From the IMG/VR virus record IMGVR_UViG_3300037537_001252, positions 1 to 36,570 of that record: a stretch of DNA of 36,570 nucleotides, one strand, 5' to 3'. Each line of letters starts with the position of its first letter. Position 1 is the stretch's first letter. Below, piece after piece: positions 1-8,652 of the stretch. Below the pieces are notes generated by a model. That model made no database searches. It was given only the letters and a program-made list of their open reading frames with translations, and was not told the DNA's origin. The translations under genes and the position numbers were made by a program. Source of the stretch: a virus.

Positions 1-754
1 GAGGAATTATGTCTATATTATGAAAATTTAAATTCAACCATTTTTTATAATTTTTTTCAAATTTTATAAATTTAGTTCCATATCTTACAAATTCTGCAAC
101 TTCATGAACACCATCAATACTAATATTAAAATTAATATGTTTAAATCTTTTTAATTGTTCTATCCATTCTTTATTGGGAAAAACAGAATTATTTGTAACA
201 AGAAACAACTCAATATTTTCAGCATCTATTTTTTTAAATACATCAATATATCTTTTATCTAAAAATGGCTCGCCCCCTAAAATTTTTATTTCATTCAAAT
301 CCATGATTTTAAAATCTTCTTCATGAATTGTATTTTTTACATCTCGTCCTTTAAAAGTATAATAAGTTCTTTCTAATAACAGATCATCTTCATACCAAGA
401 AGAACTAAATTTCGTATTACAGTCTACACATTTATAATTACATTTATTACTTAATGCTAATTCTAATTCTTTTATTTTTGGATTATCGATATATTCTTGT
501 TTATATCTTTCATTAAAACGTTGTCTGTAACTATGCTTTCCTAAAGATTCGTCCCTATAACATTTATCACAACCTTTTATTTTTTCATCTTTCAGCATCT
601 TTTGTCTAAAGTCGTTATTCTCTTTACTATTGAATGCTTCATGTATAGAATCGTATTCAGAATAAATGTTATCAGAAAACATACAACAGGGATTGAATTC
701 ACCAAAAGAATTTCTTTGAATGTGTACAAAAGGGGCCATGCAAAAATGTTTCAT
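1..754 (-). CDS. Radical SAM protein with N-terminal twitch-like domain (3' end cut by window)
   Basis: About 251 codons are visible and the C-terminus runs off the left edge. An N-terminal cysteine module (C5, then CC at 23-24, then CxxC at 62-65) precedes a radical SAM core with CNYKCVDC (C105, C109, C112), a CX3CX2C motif that binds the [4Fe-4S] cluster for S-adenosylmethionine cleavage. GGEP follows, then a TNNS and an SIDG segment as in other radical SAM barrels. This order matches the twitch domain-containing radical SAM group seen in marine phages. The start is the ATG at 752-754, which overlaps the stop of the preceding gene as ATGA, suggesting coupled translation. Four similar proteins occur further upstream in the same island. 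The substrate is unknown; the family assignment is firm, the reaction is not. Confidence 0.85.
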   Translation of the reverse strand, partial: MKHFCMAPFVHIQRNSFGEFNPCCMFSDNIYSEYDSIHEAFNSKENNDFRQKMLKDEKIKGCDKCYRDESLGKHSYRQRFNERYKQEYIDNPKIKELELALSNKCNYKCVDCNTKFSSSWYEDDLLLERTYYTFKGRDVKNTIHEEDFKIMDLNEIKILGGEPFLDKRYIDVFKKIDAENIELFLVTNNSVFPNKEWIEQLKRFKHINFNISIDGVHEVAEFVRYGTKFIKFEKNYKKWLNLNFHNIDIIP

Positions 755-1887
755 AACACACTATTCTGAAATAATTTTTTAATTGTTAAATCTGCTTCCC
801 AATTACTTTCTTTCTGGGACACCTTTTCATAATTTAATTCATCTATTGTATGATTATTAAATAAATCATCAATATTTGTTTTAGATTTTGTTATACACAT
901 TCCACATCCACAAAATGTTTTCGGACATGTAATCATTGGAACTTTCTTTTGATATAAACTATCAGCAAGATCATCTATAATTTTATCAAATTCTGATATT
1001 TTACCAAGAGGTGCAACCTCCCCATTTAAATTCACTCCACATGTTTGATGAGTATAAACAACATCTGCTTCTGAATTTAAAAAGAGAAAGTACCAATTAA
1101 CCATACAATTCCAACCCAAAAAATTAGTATCAGGCAAAAAATAACTGTCCACACCGTCTGCTTTGAAACATCTTCCTCCACAACACGGTCTTCCCAATCC
1201 TTTTTGTGTGTTTCCTTCTTCTGTGACATTTTGTCCTCTCTGCTTCCAATAATTACGAAACCATTTCATTTGATCTCTAGTATAACGGTGAGTGTATCCC
1301 AATTCAATTGATTTTTTATCATCTGGATGATCATCTCCTATAATTCTCGGAACATATTCTACACTATTTTTTTCTAAAGTTTCACATACATCTATACACT
1401 CTTCAAAATAATCTTTATGAAACATTACATTACATTTATATTTTTCTCTTAAAACTATTGCATTTGATACTACTTGTTTTTTCTGTTTTGTTGTTGATTC
1501 ACAATGATATGATAACGTACCACCTGTAGTCAAAGACAATACTTTATCTAATACAGAATTTTTGAACCAACCATTGGTCGTAAGACCTCTACTAAATTCG
1601 GGATATTCATTTTTTGCATATTTTAAAAACTTAAAAAAATCAGGATGAACTGTCGGCTCTCCTCCTGTAAAACTCAATTTTTTTAGGGCAGGTTTCTTTC
1701 TAAATGTGTCATAAAGCAACGCATATTCTGCGACACTATTCATAGATTTACATAAAGTTTCATAACTTACAAATGATGATGTTTTATTGTTTCTATGAGG
1801 AGGACAATATGTACATGCATAAGAACATCTTCTACCGAGATCCCATATAATTTGATATCGATTTGATTGATCTTCTATATTATACAT
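751..1887 (-). CDS. Radical SAM protein with C-terminal cysteine cluster
   Basis: A 378-residue protein. CSYACTYC (C21, C25, C28) is the CX3CX2C radical SAM motif and GGEP lies at 75-78. The C-terminal third is rich in cysteines (RPCCGGRC, then CPKTFCGCGMC), which looks like a SPASM-type region for auxiliary Fe-S clusters. A longer reading to a GTG at 1977 is possible but would overlap the preceding gene by almost 100 bases. The ATG at 1885-1887 gives an 8-base overlap (ATGTATAA) and places the motif at a normal distance from the N-terminus, so I chose it. It follows the QueC-like ATPase directly, so the two may share a pathway. It does not look like QueE: it is much longer and has a standard CX3CX2C. 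The substrate is unknown. Confidence 0.82.
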   Translation of the reverse strand: MYNIEDQSNRYQIIWDLGRRCSYACTYCPPHRNNKTSSFVSYETLCKSMNSVAEYALLYDTFRKKPALKKLSFTGGEPTVHPDFFKFLKYAKNEYPEFSRGLTTNGWFKNSVLDKVLSLTTGGTLSYHCESTTKQKKQVVSNAIVLREKYKCNVMFHKDYFEECIDVCETLEKNSVEYVPRIIGDDHPDDKKSIELGYTHRYTRDQMKWFRNYWKQRGQNVTEEGNTQKGLGRPCCGGRCFKADGVDSYFLPDTNFLGWNCMVNWYFLFLNSEADVVYTHQTCGVNLNGEVAPLGKISEFDKIIDDLADSLYQKKVPMITCPKTFCGCGMCITKSKTNIDDLFNNHTIDELNYEKVSQKESNWEADLTIKKLFQNSVL

Positions 1888-2632
1888 ATCTACCAAATGC
1901 CCAATATCGTTCCTCACACCACCAACACTTTTCACAATGTTGTGTATGTGTATTAGTAAGTTCGGCTGATCCTTCACAACTGTACGTAAGAGGAAATAAT
2001 GTATCGGTTATATTATATTGTTTATACAATTCTGCCAATTGTTTTTTATCTATATCAAAAAACGGATTAATATAAAAACGAACACCATTTTCTGTTTTTA
2101 AAGGTCTATCAGCATCATCATCTCTACTACGTTCTTTATTTTTTGATATTGTATTATCATTGGAAGGAGGGTTGCGAGTTATCCCAGAATATAATATTTG
2201 AAATAAATTATCTCTAAAGTTTTGATCATCTCTATCCCAAAATTCTTTTATTTCTCGTTGATATTCATCATCAATAGGCGGATAATATACAATATGATCA
2301 TTCATTTTAACATTCAATTCCTCTTCAATCCAATCTATAACATTTCCTGCATATATTGGATTATTAGGTCTTCCTCTCCTAACAGATAAAGGTTGAATTT
2401 TTATATTTAAATTTTCGTCTTTAATTTTTTTAGCAAGTAAATATGCTAACATTGAACTGTCAGCCCCACCAGACATCCAAATACCTATGAATTTTACGAA
2501 CTGTTGTTCATAACATTCATCACCATAATGTCTAATATTACGCCAAATATCATCATTTTTAAATTTTGAATATAATTCTTCAATGTATATCTGTTTCAAT
2601 CTACGTATTGTTTTAGGAATTTCAATTTGCAT
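1880..2632 (-). CDS. QueC-like PP-loop ATPase
   Basis: A 250-residue protein with the PP-loop signature SGGADSS (54-60), which binds ATP pyrophosphate in enzymes that adenylate a carbonyl or carboxylate. The C-terminus carries C219, C233, C236 and C239 followed by an R-Y-W-A-F stretch, close in order to the zinc-binding end of QueC (7-cyano-7-deazaguanine synthase), though the first cysteine is further from the CxxCxxC than in typical QueC. QueC turns 7-carboxy-7-deazaguanine into preQ0, and phages use this chemistry for DNA deazaguanine modification. No QueD, QueE, FolE or DpdA is visible here, so an amide- or nitrile-forming step on another substrate is equally possible. It sits between two radical SAM genes with overlaps of 8 and 11 bases. 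Confidence 0.75.
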   Translation of the reverse strand: MQIEIPKTIRRLKQIYIEELYSKFKNDDIWRNIRHYGDECYEQQFVKFIGIWMSGGADSSMLAYLLAKKIKDENLNIKIQPLSVRRGRPNNPIYAGNVIDWIEEELNVKMNDHIVYYPPIDDEYQREIKEFWDRDDQNFRDNLFQILYSGITRNPPSNDNTISKNKERSRDDDADRPLKTENGVRFYINPFFDIDKKQLAELYKQYNITDTLFPLTYSCEGSAELTNTHTQHCEKCWWCEERYWAFGRYV

Positions 2633-4052
2633 ACCACTCTAACCATTCCAAATCAGGAAATATTTTTATAAAATTTAAGTTTCTTTTCTCTGCAACAGTA
2701 AAACACCATTCAGCAGTTTCAGGCAATCTCTCAGACCAATCTTCAGAGTTCATAAAAGACACAAGACCTTCAAGTCTTTTTATACCATACGGCAATTCTC
2801 TCCACTCTTTGAAGTCGATATTTTCGTCCTCAACCCCATTACATTTTTTCCAATTCTCTTCAAGCCAGGGATAAAACTCTTCAAATTTCTCAGTTACTTC
2901 TCGTTTAAACCATTTCGGTAATACTTTACAATTTAACTGTGGAGGCCAATATGCAAGATGCAAATCAATCATGCCTGCACCAGCAGGAAACTTATTAAGC
3001 AGTTTCCAATCTGTTTCTAATTTCCAACTTATAAATTCTGGCAAATAAAAAATATTAAGAGCAGTAATTGTAGTTGCTGTGGTTAATCTAAGATTACCAT
3101 GAGGATAATCATCTAACACATGCATCTGTTTTACAATTCTCTTCCAACGAGAAGGATATCGAATAAAATGATTTTTGTCTCCGTATGAATCTACACTAAA
3201 ATGAAAAATAACATTCTTAAATTCTTTCCAAAGATCAAACAAATTAGAATTCCATTCAAGCCCATTTGAATTATAACGAACTTCAATATCTTTCGCATAA
3301 CCCATTTCAATAATACGTTCAAGCACCATATAATGCTCTTTCATTATTAATGCTTCGCCGCCGGCCCAATATAGTTGTTTAAGAGTGGGAACTTGTGTCC
3401 AAAACTCATCCCAAAATGTAGGATTCGATTTATGCCATGCATATGATCCACCAGATCGAGCTAATTTTCCAGTATCTTTTTCCCAAACTTGAGAAGCACG
3501 TAATCTTTCATTTTTTAATGTAGGAAATATTTCTTTATATTCTTTTACCCACTTGGAAGAATCATGAGGACTACACATAACACATGCAAGTTGACATTTA
3601 CTACCAAGCCGAAGATCAATGTATCGTACTTTTGGAGGAACACTTCCATCCTCTGAAGTTTCTCCTATAACTTCTTCAAGTCCAAGTTCATGAACCCATT
3701 TAGCGGTTTCCCATTGTCTTTTTGAACGATGTCCAGCATCTTCCTCCTTAAAACATTTTAAACAAGATGCAGGACGCTCTCCTCTAAGCATCATTCTTCG
3801 CACGGACTTCATATATTCATTATTCCATGCATCTAGTAAACTTGTTGTTGCTAAATTGGCAGGCTTTCCATCATCTCTTCTAAGAACCCCTGCTTCGGGT
3901 ATAGTTTTTACTGTTGAATCCTTATCTTGAACAGAAGAAGCATTCGCAGTACAACATACACGCATATGTCCATTTGGTCTTGTAGAAATATGCATCCAAG
4001 GCAGGGCACAAAATGTACAAGAGGGCAAATTTTCAGGATCTTTATCGATCAT
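2622..4052 (-). CDS. Radical SAM protein with N-terminal twitch-like domain
   Basis: A 476-residue protein. The N-terminus has CTFC (12-15), CC (33-34) and CLKC (97-100), the cysteine module typical of the twitch-first radical SAM group. The core motif is CQLACVMC (C153, C157, C160), followed by an AGGEA segment in place of GGEP and an RYNSNG strand. The middle insertion is tryptophan-rich. It is the longest of the five proteins of this type in the window. It overlaps the oxygenase gene upstream and the QueC-like gene downstream by 11 bases each. The substrate is unknown; the modified GGEP motif is conservative and should still bind SAM. Confidence 0.87.
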   Translation of the reverse strand: MIDKDPENLPSCTFCALPWMHISTRPNGHMRVCCTANASSVQDKDSTVKTIPEAGVLRRDDGKPANLATTSLLDAWNNEYMKSVRRMMLRGERPASCLKCFKEEDAGHRSKRQWETAKWVHELGLEEVIGETSEDGSVPPKVRYIDLRLGSKCQLACVMCSPHDSSKWVKEYKEIFPTLKNERLRASQVWEKDTGKLARSGGSYAWHKSNPTFWDEFWTQVPTLKQLYWAGGEALIMKEHYMVLERIIEMGYAKDIEVRYNSNGLEWNSNLFDLWKEFKNVIFHFSVDSYGDKNHFIRYPSRWKRIVKQMHVLDDYPHGNLRLTTATTITALNIFYLPEFISWKLETDWKLLNKFPAGAGMIDLHLAYWPPQLNCKVLPKWFKREVTEKFEEFYPWLEENWKKCNGVEDENIDFKEWRELPYGIKRLEGLVSFMNSEDWSERLPETAEWCFTVAEKRNLNFIKIFPDLEWLEWYAN

Positions 4053-4566
4053 AACAATCTTCTATATTTCTCCAAGTATTGTCAACATAATTTACAACCA
4101 CAGTTCGTCTAATATTCATATTAATTTTTTTAACAGAATGTTTCCAACTTTCAGTATCATAAGTATCTTTTAAATCAGGATAAAAATGAACTGCTCTATT
4201 AGGAATAAAACGAACACGCTTCAATTCATGTGGATAGTGAAAAATTGTTCCATTATTTTCTTGACCTTCAAAATAAATTACTGTAACTTCTCTTTTTGCA
4301 GAATGATCAGAATGGGGTTTCAACCAAAAACCATTCACATCATTACCTATTTCTATTTTTCTTCTATAATCATTTTTATAAGGAAATTTAGAAAGTATAA
4401 GATCAACAAGTTCAGAATCTTCAGTTAAATATTGTCTAACTTTACCATAAGAACATCTTTTTCCATCATAATTTTCTGGAACTTGATTAATAGGACATTC
4501 TCTAACCAATTCTAATATTCTATTAAATACTGCAAGAGTATAAAAATCATCTGTTACTTTATACAT
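4042..4566 (-). CDS. 2OG-Fe(II) oxygenase-like protein
   Basis: A 174-residue protein with the pattern of a small 2-oxoglutarate/Fe(II) dioxygenase. HSD at 85-87 supplies the first two iron ligands, H143 the third, and R153 or R154 the 2OG carboxylate contact just before the last strand. A strand reading EVTVIYFEG followed by a G-x-I-F-H-Y segment fits the double-stranded beta-helix core. Such enzymes hydroxylate, desaturate or cyclise small molecules and side chains. The gene overlaps the glycosyltransferase gene upstream and the radical SAM gene downstream, so all three are probably made together from the late transcript. The fold call rests on motif spacing only; the substrate is not predictable. 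Confidence 0.68.
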   Translation of the reverse strand: MYKVTDDFYTLAVFNRILELVRECPINQVPENYDGKRCSYGKVRQYLTEDSELVDLILSKFPYKNDYRRKIEIGNDVNGFWLKPHSDHSAKREVTVIYFEGQENNGTIFHYPHELKRVRFIPNRAVHFYPDLKDTYDTESWKHSVKKINMNIRRTVVVNYVDNTWRNIEDCYDR

Positions 4567-5153
4567 AACTCCTCAGGATAACCATTCGTATAATGTAATG
4601 CTTTTGCATTTTCAATATCATCATATTCTCCTACTAGAAAATTATATTCTAAAGGAATACTACCGACATTTTTTGTCCAACTAAATTGATGTAAATCTAA
4701 AGCAATTCCCTCATTGACAAATTTTATATCTAATTTTTTACAATCAGGATGAGAATTATTAAATAACATCAAAGAAGACCAATTTTTCTTATTGTATGTT
4801 AGTTGTTTTAGGTTTCCCCATTTTACATCATGTTTAGGAACATAATTGTGTTTACACACCAATACAGAATAGGAATCGTCACAGAAATTTTGTAACTCAA
4901 GGGGAGACACATTCCAATAAAAATCATCATCCATGAATACAGACCAACCTTTAAAATCTGATAGATAAGGAACTAAAAATCTACATACAGAAAAATCTGT
5001 AGAATCTGTAAATGATCTTTTTCGATACCACATATCATTAGAAAATAGTGAGGAACCTATTTTATGATAGTCGATTTGATATTCAAATAAACTTTTTATA
5101 CAATAATCAAAAACATGTGATCTCAATGAATCATAACCAACAAAAAATTTCAT
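4554..5153 (-). CDS. GT-A glycosyltransferase-like protein (GT8-like)
   Basis: A 199-residue protein opening with FFVGYDS, a first strand often seen in GT8-like and related nucleotide-sugar transferases. FMDDDF at 74-79 is the metal-binding DxD motif at the end of a predicted strand. The C-terminal HYTNG segment resembles the histidine-containing end of GT-A enzymes. At about 200 residues it is shorter than typical GT8 enzymes but close to phage examples. It is the second gene behind the late promoter, 3 bases from the nitroreductase gene, and overlaps the oxygenase gene by 13 bases. Donor and acceptor sugars are unknown. A host-surface or virion glycan is plausible but not shown. Confidence 0.7.
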   Translation of the reverse strand: MKFFVGYDSLRSHVFDYCIKSLFEYQIDYHKIGSSLFSNDMWYRKRSFTDSTDFSVCRFLVPYLSDFKGWSVFMDDDFYWNVSPLELQNFCDDSYSVLVCKHNYVPKHDVKWGNLKQLTYNKKNWSSLMLFNNSHPDCKKLDIKFVNEGIALDLHQFSWTKNVGSIPLEYNFLVGEYDDIENAKALHYTNGYPEELCIK

Positions 5154-5156
5154 TTT

Positions 5157-5798
5157 TTATTCATGTACAATAACTTCAATTTCTTTTTTAAGTGTAGGAA
5201 ATTTAAAATTTTTATCGACATGATGTTCTCTTCTATGTCTAGTAGGATCATCATATCCTATACCCATCAATAATAGAGTGGGTGCATCTAGTAACTCATT
5301 CAGTTTATCAGACTCAAAACACTTACAACACCCTGTTGAATAACCCAACATAGTAGAAGTAAGATTTACATATCCAGCCGCAATACCTACTGCCATCATT
5401 CTATCATCATGATTGATTTTTTCATCAATAACATCATTCTTTTCTCTTTGATGAATGTCTTCAGTATTCTCTGTAAATGCCAATAACAAATTACCTAAAA
5501 CTTGTGAATTTGTTTTATATTCTTCGTTCTCATGTTTTCCTGATTTAAATTCACCAGTATAATTATTATCTGCATGTATAGGACCAAATCCATTAGTTAA
5601 ATCATGAATTTTTTCAATCATCTTTCTATCGGTTATTGCATGTACTTTGTAATAAGGTAAATTTTGTTTACTGGGACACTGAGTTGCAGAAGTTAAAATT
5701 ACATTTATATCCTCTTTCGGTATATTTTTTGATAAATCCCAATTCCGTTGACATTTTTGAGATTTATATATAGATTTTTTTAACATTTGTTGAAACAT
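5157..5798 (-). CDS. Nitroreductase-family protein
   Basis: A 213-residue protein resembling the flavin-binding nitroreductase fold. The segment CPSKQNLPYY (41-50) corresponds to the PSxxNxQPW-type FMN-contacting motif near the N-terminus. A central helix (AVGIAAGYVNLTS) and the C-terminal strand LLLMGIGY followed by basic residues match the second half of the family. These enzymes use NAD(P)H to reduce nitro groups, quinones or enones, or oxidise azolines in peptide tailoring. It is the first gene after the late promoter and has the best ribosome binding site of the region (GAGGAA, 5 bases before the ATG). The reaction here is unknown. Confidence 0.75.
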   Translation of the reverse strand: MFQQMLKKSIYKSQKCQRNWDLSKNIPKEDINVILTSATQCPSKQNLPYYKVHAITDRKMIEKIHDLTNGFGPIHADNNYTGEFKSGKHENEEYKTNSQVLGNLLLAFTENTEDIHQREKNDVIDEKINHDDRMMAVGIAAGYVNLTSTMLGYSTGCCKCFESDKLNELLDAPTLLLMGIGYDDPTRHRREHHVDKNFKFPTLKKEIEVIVHE

Positions 5799-5803
5799 AA
5801 GGG

Positions 5804-5809
5804 TTCCTC
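5804..5809 (-). promoter_or_regulatory. Ribosome binding site of the nitroreductase gene
   Basis: GAGGAA on the minus strand lies 5 bases before the ATG at 5796-5798. It supports that start and shows the gene is translated independently, unlike the overlap-coupled genes around it. Confidence 0.75.
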
Positions 5810-5840
5810 GATAATATCTTGTTAATTACACTTTATATTA

Positions 5841-5848
5841 TATTTATA
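5841..5848 (-). promoter_or_regulatory. T4-type late promoter
   Basis: The minus strand reads TATAAATA, the full consensus of T4 late promoters recognised by the phage sigma-like factor gp55 with the gp33 co-activator. It lies in the only real intergenic gap of the window (5799-5843) and overlaps the TAA stop of the radical SAM gene upstream. A leader of about 40 bases leads to a strong Shine-Dalgarno and the nitroreductase ATG. Two other exact copies exist in the window, but both are inside genes. I infer late expression of the genes from 5.8 kb down to the left edge. Confidence 0.72.
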
Positions 5849-7172
5849 CTCTCACTAGGTCTTCTTTGATTATTTGATAATTTTTAAAATATTGATTAAA
5901 ATCTTGTCCCCATATTATATCAGATTTTTTTCTATATATCAACCATCTATTGAAATGATTATAACTTATTTTAGTATTTTTTATATAGTTTACAATATAA
6001 TCTAACCATTTTTTAGCATCATTACCTTTTATCAAGTCCATTTTAGATTTCGCTTTTTTCTCCATGCGTTCAATCAATTTATAAGTTTTTCTTATATCTT
6101 CCATTGTTTCATCATAAAAATCATACATTATAAGAGAAGGATCCAAATATTGAGGTGTCTGCACAATGGAAGCATCAAAATTCAACCCCAATTCAAAAAA
6201 AGATTCAAATACATCATAAATATCAAACATTTGATATATTGAAGTCGTACAACTCACATCAACATATGTAAAATTATTATAATCTCTAAATTCTTTAATA
6301 TTTTTCTTTAACTTATCCCAGCTACCACCATGTCTAAAATAAGAATAAAAGGTTTTTCCAGCATCTGCTGATATTATAATAGTAGATTTTCCAAAAAAAG
6401 ATAAAACATCAGATAATTCTGTAACACTAAAATCAGCATTAAAATTTGTATGAAATGAAAGATGTATATTTTTAGCATTAGGATGTTCTGCTAATTTTCT
6501 AAGCGTTGGAAAAAATTGTTTTTGATACAATACTTCTCCTCCAGCAACATCCACATAAGCCAAATTAGGAAAATTCTCATTTAAATCTTCCACTATTCTT
6601 AAAGCCTCATCAGTAGTCAATGACATTTCATTTCTATCGTTAGGACCATGTCTATGCTCTGTACCCAACAACTGTCTTAAATCATATAACTCATCTTCCT
6701 TATCTGGAACATAATTTTTTAATTTTTTTGTCCAACCCGATGAATATACTTTCGAACAATGCAAACATGAAAAATTACATGCTGTACTAAATCTAAATTC
6801 AACATGCCGCAATCCTTCAAAAGTAACAGAATGGTCTGTATTATCATAACAATCTAGTAATTTTTTACTTGCTATTTCTCTATCATCTTCTACCTTATTC
6901 TTACAAAAATAATTATCTGTATCTAATACATAATCAAATCTCATAGACTTTAAGTCAGATTTTTCCATTTCTTCACAAGTAGAACATCCTTGAGGCCATT
7001 GATCTTCATGTAATAATTTCCTCATGTCTCTAAAATTTTTGTGATTAAAAATTTTAGATGGCAATATTGTCTCATGAGCATAAACTAACTGATCTGCTTG
7101 TCTAGGGCATGTTGATATAACACCATTTTTATAATTTATTCCCCCAAGAGCATATAAACAATTTTTACTCAT
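5844..7172 (-). CDS. Radical SAM protein with N-terminal twitch-like domain
   Basis: A 442-residue protein with an N-terminal cysteine module (C5, C22, CSTC at 63-66) and the radical SAM motif CNFSCLHC (C132, C136, C139). AGGEV stands where GGEP is usual, and an HTNFNAD strand follows. The C-terminal 130 residues are lysine- and tyrosine-rich, without a cysteine cluster. It belongs to the same group as the proteins at 1-754, 2622-4052, 17386-18576 and 23207-24058. Its start overlaps the stop of an amidinotransferase gene (ATGA), so the two are probably coupled. Its stop codon forms part of the late promoter. The substrate is unknown. Confidence 0.87.
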   Translation of the reverse strand: MSKNCLYALGGINYKNGVISTCPRQADQLVYAHETILPSKIFNHKNFRDMRKLLHEDQWPQGCSTCEEMEKSDLKSMRFDYVLDTDNYFCKNKVEDDREIASKKLLDCYDNTDHSVTFEGLRHVEFRFSTACNFSCLHCSKVYSSGWTKKLKNYVPDKEDELYDLRQLLGTEHRHGPNDRNEMSLTTDEALRIVEDLNENFPNLAYVDVAGGEVLYQKQFFPTLRKLAEHPNAKNIHLSFHTNFNADFSVTELSDVLSFFGKSTIIISADAGKTFYSYFRHGGSWDKLKKNIKEFRDYNNFTYVDVSCTTSIYQMFDIYDVFESFFELGLNFDASIVQTPQYLDPSLIMYDFYDETMEDIRKTYKLIERMEKKAKSKMDLIKGNDAKKWLDYIVNYIKNTKISYNHFNRWLIYRKKSDIIWGQDFNQYFKNYQIIKEDLVRV

Positions 7173-8164
7173 ACTTCCATTCTTCTAATATCTTGTGTGC
7201 AACAATGGGCCCCACCATCCCAAAAATATCTATGGCGATGATTCCATACAACAACATCTATTCCGAACTTTTCAATTTGTTTTATGTTTTCTAAATTATG
7301 GCCCACAGTAATAATTGTAGAAGGATTGACTGAAATACAATTAACATCAAACCAGGATTCTTTAGCAAAACCTACCCAATCAGATAAATATTTCATTACA
7401 TAATCTGAATAATATTGTTGTTTTTTCTGAATTACAAATTCTTTAGGAAATTTTGCATTATCTTTAACTATTATTCTATCCCAATGACTCAATTCCTCTG
7501 GAATATATTCTTCCCTCCAAGTCAACAGCAACCCTTCTCTCAGTAAGGCCAATTTACCATCTGCATGTCCTCCTGCAGAAATCTCTATCCATTTTTTATC
7601 TGGAAATTTAGATTTCATCCATTTCAATCCTTTTTCAGTCCCCTTACCGTTTGCAGTATCTTTTTCAGCAGATTGTGTATGCAATAACATATCATTACAC
7701 TTTAAAATATTCGCAGATTCAAAAAGTATTTCATCTTCATACTTATCATACCGTTGTTGCATTTTAATCTTGTTTGTATGATCTTGAACTATTTCATAAT
7801 CTTCTGTTTTGATTATATTAGGAACAGGCATTTCTAGTAAATGATATCCATGAACATGATCTAATATATTTTCATAACACTCATGTTCTTTTATCCGAGA
7901 ATGAACTGCTCCATATGCTTTAATAATTACATCATCATACGCCCCTAAAATATCTCTTGGCATTATTGGATGATGAATATCTAAAGAAAAATCTGGTTGG
8001 ATGGGTCTGTGAACTGTTACATCAAAAGTTTCAAAAATATCATGTAAGATGTTTAAATCCTCATTAGTCTCTTCTATAACTCTATCTAAACCATTAATAT
8101 TACAATTGCTATAAGAAGTTCCTACAATAACTTCTTCTAATTGATCCCATTCATTTTTTATCAT
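7169..8164 (-). CDS. Amidinotransferase-family protein (glycine/inosamine amidinotransferase-like)
   Basis: A 331-residue protein, close to the usual length of arginine:X amidinotransferases, which move the amidino group of arginine onto an amine. The opening W-D-x-L-E-E-V-I-V-G is typical of the family. The C-terminus has GGAHCCT (317-323) with C321 at the position of the nucleophile, and H200 in AGGHADG matches the catalytic histidine. The third member of the triad, Asp in the FDA motif of the family, is E149 here (LFESAN). This protein is more divergent than the second copy at 27336-28349. The product should be a guanidino compound if the chemistry is kept; a hydrolase or dihydrolase role is an alternative. 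It has 4-base overlaps on both sides. Confidence 0.84.
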   Translation of the reverse strand: MIKNEWDQLEEVIVGTSYSNCNINGLDRVIEETNEDLNILHDIFETFDVTVHRPIQPDFSLDIHHPIMPRDILGAYDDVIIKAYGAVHSRIKEHECYENILDHVHGYHLLEMPVPNIIKTEDYEIVQDHTNKIKMQQRYDKYEDEILFESANILKCNDMLLHTQSAEKDTANGKGTEKGLKWMKSKFPDKKWIEISAGGHADGKLALLREGLLLTWREEYIPEELSHWDRIIVKDNAKFPKEFVIQKKQQYYSDYVMKYLSDWVGFAKESWFDVNCISVNPSTIITVGHNLENIKQIEKFGIDVVVWNHRHRYFWDGGAHCCTQDIRRMEV

Positions 8165-8652
8165 CTTCTTATCTCATATTTGTTAATGAAATTTAATCTT
8201 ACAGGATCTATTTGCCACATAATATTTTTACTTAATATTTTTGAATTTTTAAAGTTTTCATTTGAAATTTTCAAATCTTGTGTGTATAAATTACTTCCAA
8301 TACTATAAAAAAATATACCGTGAGGGCTTAATATTAAAGAAGAAATATTATAATCTACTTCAGCAAGAGCAATAGTTCGGTTATAATGCCATTGCATTTC
8401 TTTATCAAATGCATCATCTATTTTTTCTGGAAGATCCGACCATATCCAAGTATGATCAGACTCTCCAATTCGGTTTGTTATTACTTTCTTTATCAGAGGC
8501 CTATATGTAGAAACATAAAATTTATATTCTTTTTCATTATTAAATTTCTCAATAGAAAAAAATTCTATACTATCACCTTTATTCCTCATTCTAAGATCAT
8601 AGTCTATACCATAATTATAATTATTTTTATGTAAAATTTTATCTAAAATCAT
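8161..8652 (-). CDS. Hypothetical protein
   Basis: A 163-residue protein that I do not recognise. It has no signal peptide or membrane segment. It is rich in Tyr, Ile and Asn, with alternating strand-like segments (KEYKFYVSTY, SSLILSPHGIFFYS), which suggests a mostly beta fold. It has only 4-base overlaps with the genes on both sides (amidinotransferase downstream, small acidic protein upstream), so it is probably translated with them. No catalytic motif can be named. Confidence 0.6.
   Translation of the reverse strand: MILDKILHKNNYNYGIDYDLRMRNKGDSIEFFSIEKFNNEKEYKFYVSTYRPLIKKVITNRIGESDHTWIWSDLPEKIDDAFDKEMQWHYNRTIALAEVDYNISSLILSPHGIFFYSIGSNLYTQDLKISNENFKNSKILSKNIMWQIDPVRLNFINKYEIRR

Noticed and set aside
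1888-1977. N-terminal extension of the radical SAM protein at 751-1887
   Set aside because: It would start at GTG inside the QueC-like gene and encodes residues unrelated to the family; the ATG at 1887 fits better.
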